The notes under the pieces were generated by a model. The model saw only the letters and a list, made by a program, of their open reading frames with translations. It had not been told where the DNA came from and did no database searches. The position numbers and the translations under genes were made by a program. 64,000 nt of DNA from Hymenobacter ginkgonis (GTDB lineage: Bacteria > Bacteroidota > Bacteroidia > Cytophagales > Hymenobacteraceae), in contig NZ_WQKZ01000001.1 of assembly GCF_009755225.1 (NCBI RefSeq), positions 434,001 to 498,000 on the forward strand, written 5' to 3'. Positions 45,111 to 52,999 of this stretch are shown here, piece by piece. How positions within the stretch are numbered: position 1 is the stretch's first letter; every line of letters begins with the position of its first letter.

Positions 45111-46337
45111 ATGCGCTTACTACCATCCGACCCGGACATAAGTACGATTATTAAACGTATTCAAGATGGCGATATTAATCTCCAGCCAGATTTCCAGAGA
45201 GGAGAAGTATGGAGTATCGCAAAAAAGCAAAGATTAATTGATAGTATACTTAGAGATTGGCATATACCTCCTATCCATGTAGTTGAGGTTAAAGATTCAT
45301 CTAAACTTGATGTTTTAGATGGACAGCAGAGGTTAGCTGCAATAAGGGATTTTGTCAATGGTATCTTTTATATAGATGGAACTATTGCCCCTGTCAATGA
45401 TGATATTCTTAATTTAAATGGATTATATTACATTGACTTGGCTGACAAATGGCGTCGAAGATTTGACCAATTTACAATCCGGCTTTTTAAAATAACTGAT
45501 TATTCTCCACAGGAGCCAGGGGAATTGTTTTTCAGGCTTAATCAGCCTGTTTCTTTAACTTCTGCTGAGCAAAGAAATGCTTTTTATGGCGAGGCAAGAG
45601 GGCAAATAAAAGGTTTAGTTGAGTTACTAAATGTTTTAGGGCTCGGGAAAGAAGATATAGGCTTTTCAAATTCTAGAATGGCTTATGATGATATTATAGC
45701 AAGGGTATGCTATTCATTAGAGGTTGGTGATTTATTGCAAAAAGTTACCGCCTATAGCTTGACAAATAGATACAGATTTGATGAGCCATTTAGCGGCAAA
45801 ACTATAACTCTTGTTGAAAGAGGGATTTATTTTTTGCATGATGCTTTAAGTATTAGTAGCGGTATTTTTAAATTTAATAAGGCTACGCTCTATACGTGGA
45901 TGTGGTTTATATGTGATAATATACATAATAATCCGCATTTCAATGACTTGTATTTTGTAAGATATGCAAGGTATTTCGAATGGCTCCGTTTATCTTCTAA
46001 GAATATTCTTAGTGTTCGTCAAGCTAATTTTATGTATGATGATGAATTTATTCAATATAAAGGAACTGAATTTGAAAGTAATTTGATGGCAATTTATAAT
46101 GATAGAGCGAGTGCTCGGGTAGCAGACGTTTCATCTGTCCTTTCTAGGGATATTGTTGTCTGGACATTATTTGTCTTATTTTCCGATGGCGATAATATGG
46201 GTTTCATGCCGATGAATTATGATAAGGTTGATTTTATAGCTAAAGGTTTACATAATTATGGAAAATTTGCGAGAGGAAGTGCTGAAAATTATGTTGCAAA
46301 AATGATTGAAAATGGTTGGAATGGTCATATTGAATAA
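45111..46337 (+). CDS. DUF262-domain protein (ParB/Srx-fold, GmrS-like N-terminus)
   Basis: A 408-residue protein whose N-terminus is a DUF262 domain: ISTIIKRIQDGDINLQPDFQRG at about 10-31 and the nucleotide-binding/cleavage signature LDGQQRLAAI with DGQQR at about 70-74. DUF262 domains occur in the type IV restriction enzyme GmrSD, in BrxU and in several other defence proteins, where they bind or hydrolyse nucleotides. The C-terminal 250 residues are helical and lack the HNH motif of the GmrD DUF1524 domain, so this is not a complete GmrSD enzyme. The gene is AT-rich and is followed after 17 bases by an OLD-type ATPase gene, with which it presumably forms one system. Confidence 0.85.
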   Translation: MRLLPSDPDISTIIKRIQDGDINLQPDFQRGEVWSIAKKQRLIDSILRDWHIPPIHVVEVKDSSKLDVLDGQQRLAAIRDFVNGIFYIDGTIAPVNDDILNLNGLYYIDLADKWRRRFDQFTIRLFKITDYSPQEPGELFFRLNQPVSLTSAEQRNAFYGEARGQIKGLVELLNVLGLGKEDIGFSNSRMAYDDIIARVCYSLEVGDLLQKVTAYSLTNRYRFDEPFSGKTITLVERGIYFLHDALSISSGIFKFNKATLYTWMWFICDNIHNNPHFNDLYFVRYARYFEWLRLSSKNILSVRQANFMYDDEFIQYKGTEFESNLMAIYNDRASARVADVSSVLSRDIVVWTLFVLFSDGDNMGFMPMNYDKVDFIAKGLHNYGKFARGSAENYVAKMIENGWNGHIE

Positions 46338-46354
46338 TCTGTTAATCTCGTATT

Positions 46355-47818
46355 ATGCGTTTTGCAAAAGCATTAGATGTTTGGCGTGGGTTGTACAGAA
46401 AGCAATTTCAGAGTAAGATTCTTGGCCTAGAGTTTTCCAACGTCTTAGGTTTGGGAAGCGGAAGGTTATCTTTCTCTGGTGGTATAACAATAATATGTGG
46501 GGCAAATGGCGTTGGAAAAACAACTCTGCTTAATGCGTTATTGCTGTCAATTAAAAATATTTCAGAGCCTTTGCCATACTCTATTAAAAATAGATTTGGT
46601 GGCTCTAGCTTAGTTGTTAGTGTTTCTGAGAATGGCAATGCAAATTCATATACAAAACATGGTATAGTTAATGGTGCAGAAATATCTTCCGAGATAAATT
46701 ATATAGAATCTGCTAACAAAAGTTCTAGGTTAATTGACTTTTTCTCCTCTTTATCTGATAAACAAGAAATATTGGAAACATTCGGGTCGGTGGAGTATGA
46801 CGCTGAGGAATTAAATCTTCTTTCTTATGTTACAGGTAAAAATTATGAATCGTGTAATGTTTATGAGATAGATGATTTTGGTGAAAATGAAGTTAGTGGT
46901 TTTGAAGATGTTATCCCATATTTTCAAGTGCTTGAAAATGGTGTTTCATATGGAATAGAGATGATGGGCCTAGGGGAGTTAGCTGCTCACTTACTTATTT
47001 GGTCTATAAGGCGAGCAGCTAATAATTCTATTCTTTTCCTTGAGGAACCAGAATCATTTATATCTCCTAAAGCACAAATTCATTTAATGAATTATGTTGC
47101 AAATGCTAGTCTGAAAAAAGGTATATGGTCAATTATTACTACTCATTCGATGGGTATTGTTTCTAATGTTCCATTAAGCCATATAAAGATAGTATCTAAA
47201 AGTGCTGCCGGAATATCTATCATAGAAAACCCGAATCACTTTCAATTGAATATGATTCTTGGAATTTCTTTCTCTTATACGGGTATATTATTTGTTGAGG
47301 ATTTAGCAAGTAAGATTTTTGCAAAGATTATATTAGCGCATTTTGATGGTGATTTAGCAAGGAGATTTGATATAGTTATAGCCGGTTCTGTATCTGCAAT
47401 TTCTTCTATTTTATATTCTATGCCTAAAACTTCAAACAATTGGTTGAAAATAATCGGCCTTTATGATGGGGACCAACGTGACGCCGGAGCTAGTGTAATA
47501 GACAGAAGAAGAATAGATTGGTACTATGATTTCTTGCCAACATCGTCTGCGCCAGAGATTATTCTGCGTAATTATTTTAGGAGAAATTACTCAATCCTAG
47601 CAAGTAGGTTAGCTGTTCGTGAGCAAGATTTAGAATTAGGATTGAATCAATTCGAAGCTTCGAATCACCATGATTGGTCGAGAGATTTATCTGATTTCTT
47701 AGCCATTAGTGAAGAGCATATGCTGAATAATATGTTTCGCGTTTGGATTGAGGATACTGAAAATGAGCCGGATGCTTTGGCGTGCTTTACCGGTATACAA
47801 AGAAATTTTACTAGTTGA
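46355..47818 (+). CDS. OLD-family ATPase with C-terminal TOPRIM domain
   Basis: A 487-residue protein. The ABC-type ATPase has Walker A GANGVGKT at about 49-56, a signature-like MGLGELAA at about 203-210, Walker B ILFLEEPES at about 225-233 and the switch His in ITTHSMG. A TOPRIM domain follows, with its first Glu/Asp pair in FVEDLASK (about 312-319) and the second acidic motif in GLYDGDQRD (about 368-376). This is the layout of overcoming-lysogenisation-defect (OLD) nucleases such as GajA of the Gabija system. Here the partner is a DUF262 protein and not a UvrD helicase. The gene is AT-rich like its partner and unlike its flanks. Confidence 0.85.
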   Translation: MRFAKALDVWRGLYRKQFQSKILGLEFSNVLGLGSGRLSFSGGITIICGANGVGKTTLLNALLLSIKNISEPLPYSIKNRFGGSSLVVSVSENGNANSYTKHGIVNGAEISSEINYIESANKSSRLIDFFSSLSDKQEILETFGSVEYDAEELNLLSYVTGKNYESCNVYEIDDFGENEVSGFEDVIPYFQVLENGVSYGIEMMGLGELAAHLLIWSIRRAANNSILFLEEPESFISPKAQIHLMNYVANASLKKGIWSIITTHSMGIVSNVPLSHIKIVSKSAAGISIIENPNHFQLNMILGISFSYTGILFVEDLASKIFAKIILAHFDGDLARRFDIVIAGSVSAISSILYSMPKTSNNWLKIIGLYDGDQRDAGASVIDRRRIDWYYDFLPTSSAPEIILRNYFRRNYSILASRLAVREQDLELGLNQFEASNHHDWSRDLSDFLAISEEHMLNNMFRVWIEDTENEPDALACFTGIQRNFTS

Positions 47819-47942
47819 GTTTAAACCATATCACACCAAAACCCTAAACCTAGCCGCCCGCTAACGGTTGGAGGAAGCAACTGCCCGTTTCCGAGTGAAA
47901 CGCCTGTTTTACCCTTCTCCAAACCAAACCACTACCTGCCCA

Positions 47943-48056
47943 ATGGCTGAAGTAAAAGCCCTAGCTGCCAGTGCCGCCCACGGCCAGCTCGAACCGTTTA
48001 GCTACGACCCCGGCCCCCTAGGTGCCGAAGAAGTAGACATTGCCGTGGTAGCATAG
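47943..48056 (+). pseudogene. N-terminal remnant of a zinc-type alcohol dehydrogenase
   Basis: From ATG 47943 the frame reads EVKALAASAAHGQLEPFSYD then PGPLGAEEVDIAVVA and stops. This is the start of the zinc-dependent alcohol dehydrogenase family (YahK/AdhC-like), where the next residues would be the GICHSD zinc/substrate motif. The remaining ~310 residues are missing. The remnant ends two bases before the end of the opposite-strand hydrolase gene, so a deletion seems to have joined the two. Confidence 0.75.
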
Positions 48057-48057
48057 G

Positions 48058-48933
48058 CTACTTTTCCTTTTCCAATAGAAAAGCCTGCACCTCGCGGGTA
48101 AAGCGCTGGGGCTGCTCTAGGTTGAGCAAATGGGCGGCTCCCGGCAGCACCACGCGGCGGACATGTGGCAGCCGCTGCCCTAGCTCCTGGCTGATGGTGA
48201 GAATATCCTGCATATCGAGGCTGCCCACCAGCACCAGGGTAGGGGCCTGCACCTCGGCCAGGCGCTGGCGGGGCGTGGGTTCGTAGCTGAATTTTAGGTG
48301 GGTGGCCCACTGGTGGCGGGTAAGGTTTTGGCGCACCAGCTGGGTGGCGCGGGCGCGCAGGGCCGGGGGCGTTTGGGCGGGCTGGCGGTGCGGGCCGTCT
48401 ACCCACGAGCGCACAAAGTACTCGATGTAGCTGAGCGTGTCGTGGCGCTGCCGGGCGGCGTCTTCCAGGCGGCTGTTGGCCACCAGTACCGAGTCGTGGT
48501 TGAGGTCGTAGCCAATGAGGCCGGGGGCGGCCAGCACTAGTCGGCGCACCCGCTGGGGGTAAGCCAGCGCCAGGTCGAGGGCCGCCACACTGCCCAGCGA
48601 GTGGCCTAGCACGTAGGCCGTGGGCGCGTGCAGCGAGTCGAGTACGGTGGCTAGGGCGTCGGAGCTTAGGACGGTCGAGTCGCCGTCGTGGGTGAGGCCG
48701 TGCTTGCGCATATCGCAGTTCAGCACCCGGAAGTGGCGGCTCCAAGCCCGCACCTGCGGGGCCCATTGGCGGTGGTCGAGCAGGCCGCCGTGCAGCAGGA
48801 GCAGCACCGGGCCGTGGCCACTTTCCTCCACGTAAAGCTGCGAATCAGCCACTCGGACGTAGTGCGGGCGCACCGGCTGGGCAAGAGATGCCACAGCCCA
48901 CAGCCACAGCCCGATTAGCAATATAAATCGCAT
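48058..48933 (-). CDS. Exported alpha/beta hydrolase
   Basis: A 291-residue alpha/beta-hydrolase-fold protein with a signal peptide (LLIGLWLWAVASLAQP). The oxyanion region is LLLLHGGLLDHRQW, the nucleophile elbow GHSLGSVAALD, the acid is probably in LVLVGSLDMQD and the His in LPGAAHLLNLEQP. The Ser-Asp-His triad appears intact. Its substrate cannot be named. A large palindrome lies about 85 bases beyond its start, and its stop abuts the alcohol dehydrogenase remnant on the other strand. Confidence 0.88.
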   Translation of the reverse strand: MRFILLIGLWLWAVASLAQPVRPHYVRVADSQLYVEESGHGPVLLLLHGGLLDHRQWAPQVRAWSRHFRVLNCDMRKHGLTHDGDSTVLSSDALATVLDSLHAPTAYVLGHSLGSVAALDLALAYPQRVRRLVLAAPGLIGYDLNHDSVLVANSRLEDAARQRHDTLSYIEYFVRSWVDGPHRQPAQTPPALRARATQLVRQNLTRHQWATHLKFSYEPTPRQRLAEVQAPTLVLVGSLDMQDILTISQELGQRLPHVRRVVLPGAAHLLNLEQPQRFTREVQAFLLEKEK

Positions 48934-49018
48934 AAAACCAGGCGCAATGGCCAGAGTGACACCGCCGCGCCGACGAATATAGCGATTTCTAAGAACGTGT
49001 TTGAGGTTTCAACCTTCG

Positions 49019-49110
49019 TGTCATGCTGAGCTTGTCGAAGTATCTCTACCGCTTCATTGAGCGGCTTTTCAATGAAGCGGTAGAGATGCTTCGACAAGCT
49101 CAGCATGACA
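49019..49110. repeat. GTCATGCTGAGC palindromic repeat
   Basis: Arms 49019-49060 and 49069-49110 pair with one mismatch around an eight-base loop. The core, TCATGCTGAGCTTGTCGAAG followed by ATCTCTACCGCTTCATTGA, recurs in altered form near 51.0 kb and 29.2 kb. It lies downstream of the ABC ATPase gene and may end that transcript. The family resembles dispersed non-coding palindromes found in many Bacteroidota genomes. Confidence 0.85.
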
Positions 49111-49149
49111 GAAATGATGTTTTCTCAATTTCCAAACACGCGCCAGTAC

Positions 49150-49983
49150 CTACGTCAACCGGATTTCCTGCTTGATACCTTCCACAAATTCCACAAATTC
49201 GGGCTCGCTTTCTACGGCGGGGTGCCAGGCCAGGCCGAGCTGGGCTAGGTTGTACTGGTGGCGGGGGCTGAGGGTAGCGCCGGGCAGCAACTGGCCGGTG
49301 TCGGGGCTGCGCTCGGGGGCCAGTAGCCAGAGGCGGTCGGCGAGGGCGGTGGTGGTGGCAATGTCGTGCGACACGATGAGCACGGTGTTTAGCTCGTCCA
49401 TGGTCGTGACCTCCACGATGATTTTCTTGACTTCGTCAATCATCGCTACATCGAGGCCCGAAAACGGCTCATCAAGCAAAATCAAGTGCTCAGAGCACAG
49501 CAGCTGTTGCGCAATGGCCGCCCGCTGCCGCTGCCCACCCGAGAGGTGCGCCGGGTATTTGCGGGCGTGGGCCAAGAGGCCAAACCGTTCGAGATAATGT
49601 TCGACCCGCACCTTGGCCTCGGCTGGGTCGTGGTGGCGGCGAGCGGCCAGCAAGAGGTTGTCGCGCAAGGAGTAGTGCAGGAAGAGGGGGTAGCGCTGCT
49701 GCACGTAGCCCACCATGCCGGCCTGCACGGGCTCCTGCGCCTCGCCTACCAGCACGGTGCCGGTGCTTGGGGCTGCCAGGCCCGCCAGCAGCCGGCACAG
49801 CACCGACTTGCCAATGCCCGAGCGCCCATAAATGCCCACCACCTGCCCCTGGCTGATGCCGGGCCGAATTACGTCGAGCACCTGGGCATTGAGGTCGCGT
49901 AGGATGAGGTCGTCGCCGTAGCGCATCGACACGTGGTCGAGGGTAAGCAGCGGTGATTTGTAGGAGTGGGGTAGGGCGGTCAT
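49150..49983 (-). CDS. ABC transporter ATPase (nitrate/sulfonate/taurine type)
   Basis: A 277-residue ATP-binding subunit. Walker A is GIYGRSGIGKS, the Q-loop lies in VGYVQQRYPLF, the signature is LSGGQRQRAAIAQ, Walker B is LILLDEPFSGLD and the switch is IVSHDIATT. It resembles SsuB/TauB-type ATPases. It is the last gene of a minus-strand set with a permease, a substrate-binding/OmpA fusion and a PspA-like protein. A decayed copy of this gene's 3' end is at 35685-35845. The transported or sensed ligand is unknown. Confidence 0.93.
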   Translation of the reverse strand: MTALPHSYKSPLLTLDHVSMRYGDDLILRDLNAQVLDVIRPGISQGQVVGIYGRSGIGKSVLCRLLAGLAAPSTGTVLVGEAQEPVQAGMVGYVQQRYPLFLHYSLRDNLLLAARRHHDPAEAKVRVEHYLERFGLLAHARKYPAHLSGGQRQRAAIAQQLLCSEHLILLDEPFSGLDVAMIDEVKKIIVEVTTMDELNTVLIVSHDIATTTALADRLWLLAPERSPDTGQLLPGATLSPRHQYNLAQLGLAWHPAVESEPEFVEFVEGIKQEIRLT

Positions 49984-50157
49984 GGGAAAATCGTCTAACG
50001 TGGTGCCTCACAAAACTCCTGCGCGGCTGGTCCCCTGCGCTTTAGTAAGGGGGCTGCGGTAAAGTTGGAGGTCTTCTAGGCTTGTTATTTAAAAAGATAT
50101 CGTTGTAGTCGTTAGGCTACCTCCTTCTTTTCGGGGGAGGGTGACGAGGCGCCTGCG

Positions 50158-50931
50158 TCAGGCTGCCCCTAGCCCCGCATAGGGAAATACGGCTTTCTTA
50201 ATCGCCTCAAACGCGTAGTCTTGCGCCATGCCCACCGCCAAAATCACGAGCTGAATGGCTAGCACGCCGTCGAGGTGCAGGTAGCGATTTTGCTTGTAGA
50301 GTAGCAAGCCGATGCCGCCCTCCGACTGATAGAGCGTTTCCACGAGCGTTATCAAGGTCCAGATAATGGCGAAGTTTTGGCGCACTACTTCGAGCATAGC
50401 GGCGAGCTTGCCGCGCACCACCACTTCCCAAAAGCTACCCCACTCGCCCAGGCCCAGCGTGCGGGCGTGGTCCAGTTCCTCCTGCGTGGTGCCGAGGATA
50501 ACCTGCGTCATGCCCGTCACGAGGTATACCGTGGCCCCAAACACCAGCACCGTTAGTTTTACCTGGTGCCCCGAGCTGAGCAGCAAGGCCATGAAAAACG
50601 TGAGCCCCGTGAGCGTGAGGTAGCGCATTTTACTGGCAGCATAGGCCAGCGGCCGGAAAAACGGCAGCGCCGTAAGGTAGGAAATCACCAGCGCTAGCCC
50701 CGTTGCGATGCCCAGCGCCTGCCAGGCCGTGGTGAGGCTAGCCCACAACTCTTGCAGCAAGCCCTGGCTGGTGATGAGGCTACCCAATGCCCGCAGCACC
50801 TCGCCGAGGCGTGGGAAAATCTGGAGGGGGTAGAACAGCCAGATAGCCAGCAGCAGGAAAACCTGAGCCGCCACCAGCGCGGCAAACGTGGCGCGGCGCG
50901 GGTGAGCATTAGGAATGAAAAGGGAGTTCAT
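50158..50931 (-). CDS. ABC transporter permease (SsuC/TauC-like)
   Basis: A 257-residue integral membrane protein with six predicted helices and the coupling EAA-like loop around EELDHARTLGLGEWGSFWEVV. It pairs with the ATPase encoded 174 bases downstream and with the substrate-binding/OmpA fusion upstream. The family normally imports nitrate, sulfonates, taurine or similar anions. In this unusual setting the substrate may differ, or the transporter may act as a sensor. A 114-base palindrome separates it from the upstream gene, which could reduce expression relative to the binding protein. Confidence 0.9.
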   Translation of the reverse strand: MNSLFIPNAHPRRATFAALVAAQVFLLLAIWLFYPLQIFPRLGEVLRALGSLITSQGLLQELWASLTTAWQALGIATGLALVISYLTALPFFRPLAYAASKMRYLTLTGLTFFMALLLSSGHQVKLTVLVFGATVYLVTGMTQVILGTTQEELDHARTLGLGEWGSFWEVVVRGKLAAMLEVVRQNFAIIWTLITLVETLYQSEGGIGLLLYKQNRYLHLDGVLAIQLVILAVGMAQDYAFEAIKKAVFPYAGLGAA

Positions 50932-50956
50932 AGTAGGGCTGTGGTTAACCTAAACG

Positions 50957-51070
50957 ACTGTCATGCTGAGCGCAGCGGAGCGAAGTCGAAGCATCTCTAC
51001 CGCTTCATTGCCAGCGTTAAGGGTAGGTTCACCGGTAGAGATGCTTCGGCTGTGCTCCGCATGACACAGT
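50957..51070. repeat. GTCATGCTGAGC palindromic repeat inside the ABC operon
   Basis: The left arm starts with ACTGTCATGCTGAGCGCAGC at 50957 and the right arm ends with its near complement at 51070. The arms meet at GAAGCATCTCTACCG and its reverse around a longer loop. It shares its core with the repeat at 49019-49110. It sits between the binding-protein gene and the permease gene on the same strand, so it could partially terminate or stabilise the transcript. Confidence 0.8.
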
Positions 51071-51107
51071 GCTTAGGTAGCGTGTCGGGGCTTATGTAGA
51101 AGCTAGC

Positions 51108-52886
51108 TTAGTTGCCCAGCACCACCTCCACGCGGCGGTTTAGGGCCTTGCCGGCTTCCGTGGCATTGCTGGCTACTGGCTCGGCGGCGCCGTGGGCGTA
51201 CACCTGCACGCGGCCCTGCGGGAAGGCGCTGGCACTTTTAGCTTCTAGCCAGTGGGCCACGGCCTCGGCGCGGGCTTCCGAAAGCTGCTGGTTAGCAGCA
51301 GGGTTGCCGGTGTTGTCGGTGTAGCCGTGCACGGCCACTTTGAGGCGGCCGGCTACCACAAGGTCGTCGAAGAGCTGGCTTAGCTCGCGCTGGGCGGCGG
51401 GGGTAAAGGTGCTCTGGCCAGTGTTGAACTCGATGTTCCAGGCGCGTTTGCTCACGCTGCGGCGGATTTCATCGTCGGCGGCAAACTGCTGGGTTTCAGC
51501 GGGCGCGAGGGTTTTGCCTTTGTACTGGGCTTGCAGCTGCTTCAGCAGCGTCAGGTCGAGCATTTGGGTGAGCGGCACGTAGCTGGGTAGCTCCTTGGGG
51601 TAGAGGCGTTTCTGCACGTCGCCAAAGGTTTTGTACACGGCGGCGTAAATGTTGGTGCCGCCATTGTCGAGGCCAAAAAGCGTCAGGTTGTCGTTGAAGT
51701 TGAAGGCTTTGCTACCCCCCAATTCTACCACCTGGCCGGTGCGGTCGGCCTCGCTGGTGCCCTTGTAGTATTTCAGCCAGTAGGCGCCGGGCTTGTCCTG
51801 GTCGCCGTACACCTGGGCCGAAATATCGGCGGCGCGGGTTAGGGCCTCGGGGTGGCTTTTTACTTGGTCGCCGGCCACGGCAAAGGCCGTCATGATGCTC
51901 TTTACGGCCGGCTGGTGGGCGTCGTACCAGCGCTTGGTGGTCACCATAATGTTGGGCATCTGGTTGGAGTAGTCCTTGGTCGAAACGATGTTCACGAGGC
52001 CGCCTTTTTGCTTGGCGATGTTCACGTCGCCGGGCGTCCAGGTGGCAACGGCGTCGGCGGCTACGTCCACCTGCACGCCGGTGCTGTGGCCGCCCACCAC
52101 CTTCACGCGGCTCTCGGGCTTGCCGGTGATGTACTTCTCGGCCGCCACCAAAAAGTCGCTGGCCGCCATGAAGTTTACGGCTTCGGGGTCGTAGGTCGTT
52201 TCGTCGGGGTTCACCTTCAGGCCGTTATCGGCGCACCATTTCAGGGCAATGTTCTGGTCGCCGTCGCGCAGGTAGCAGGCAATGGTTTTGCCGAGGGCCG
52301 CCTTGGGGTTTTCCAGCCACTCCTTCGGCCCCATCAGCTTGTCTTCGCCAAACGATTTGCCCACCGAATACGGAATAATCTGGAGTTGCGTGCCGGCCTT
52401 TTCGAGCTGGCTCTGCACGGCCGAAAAGGCGGGTAGGCCGTCGCCCATGATGCTCACAATCAGGCCCGGTGTCTGCGGGTTGCTTTGCAAATCCAGGGCG
52501 TTTTTTACCAAGTCGGCCTGCATTTTTGATACGTCATCCTGGCGCACAATCTGCATATCAACCTTGTTGGCGGCCAGCGCCGAGCCCTGCGTGGTGCGCG
52601 GGCCGCCGTTGGCGAGCATGCCGGCCATTTGGCTGTTCCAGGCCATCACTTCCCACACCACGGGGGCGCCGTCTTCGGCGGGCGCGGTGCCGGGCAGCGG
52701 GGCCAGCGGCACCACCAGAGTAGCGCGGTTGCTGCTTTGCGCAGCGGGTAGCTCGATGGAGCTAAGCAGCACCGACTGCGTATCAGCTTTCTTGAAGAAC
52801 TGATTGCTGGCAATCAGCTTGTTAATGCCAAAGTAAAGCAGGGCGAAGAAGAGCACGCCCAGCACAATTTTACCGCGGGTTGTCAT
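51108..52886 (-). CDS. Substrate-binding protein fused to an OmpA domain
   Basis: About 592 residues. A start at 52886 gives an N-terminal membrane anchor (GKIVLGVLFFALLYFGINKL). Residues of about 40-460 form a periplasmic binding-protein fold of the nitrate/sulfonate or phosphate-like type (VEVMAWNS-like opening, GLIVSIMGDGLPAF, AVATWTPGDVNIAKQKGG). A C-terminal OmpA domain (about 475-592) follows, with NIEFNTGQSTFTP, GYTDNTGNPAANQQLSEARA and LNRRVEVVLGN. A binding protein tethered both to the inner membrane and, through OmpA, to peptidoglycan is unusual for an importer. It lies between a PspA-like gene and the permease and ATPase genes of the same strand, suggesting an envelope-sensing ABC system. 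Confidence 0.9.
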   Translation of the reverse strand: MTTRGKIVLGVLFFALLYFGINKLIASNQFFKKADTQSVLLSSIELPAAQSSNRATLVVPLAPLPGTAPAEDGAPVVWEVMAWNSQMAGMLANGGPRTTQGSALAANKVDMQIVRQDDVSKMQADLVKNALDLQSNPQTPGLIVSIMGDGLPAFSAVQSQLEKAGTQLQIIPYSVGKSFGEDKLMGPKEWLENPKAALGKTIACYLRDGDQNIALKWCADNGLKVNPDETTYDPEAVNFMAASDFLVAAEKYITGKPESRVKVVGGHSTGVQVDVAADAVATWTPGDVNIAKQKGGLVNIVSTKDYSNQMPNIMVTTKRWYDAHQPAVKSIMTAFAVAGDQVKSHPEALTRAADISAQVYGDQDKPGAYWLKYYKGTSEADRTGQVVELGGSKAFNFNDNLTLFGLDNGGTNIYAAVYKTFGDVQKRLYPKELPSYVPLTQMLDLTLLKQLQAQYKGKTLAPAETQQFAADDEIRRSVSKRAWNIEFNTGQSTFTPAAQRELSQLFDDLVVAGRLKVAVHGYTDNTGNPAANQQLSEARAEAVAHWLEAKSASAFPQGRVQVYAHGAAEPVASNATEAGKALNRRVEVVLGN

Positions 52887-52999
52887 TATGAATAAGAGAA
52901 AGAAAAGGTGAGGGAAAAGTGGCGCGGGGAGGTGCCCCGCGCCGCCGGGGGTAGGGGTGCTACAGCAGCACCGCAATCAGCAGCAGCGCCAGGCAGCCA

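Larger units (their letters stand above)
44911..47942. other. AT-rich genomic island with a two-gene candidate defence module
   Basis: From just after the giant ATPase stop the sequence becomes conspicuously AT-rich, with A/T-ending codons, until about 47.82 kb, whereas both flanks are GC-rich. It holds only the DUF262 and OLD-type genes. There is no transposase, integrase or tRNA at the edges, and no clear direct repeats. A truncated alcohol dehydrogenase fragment lies at the right edge. Horizontal acquisition is inferred from composition and gene content. Confidence 0.65.

Noticed and set aside
45111..47818. Complete GmrSD type IV restriction system or Gabija
   Set aside because: The DUF262 protein has no DUF1524 HNH domain, and the OLD protein has no adjacent UvrD-like helicase, so neither named system fits.
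44911..47942. Insertion sequence or integrative element carrying the AT-rich genes
   Set aside because: No transposase, integrase, terminal inverted repeats or target duplications could be seen at the edges; only compositional evidence supports transfer.
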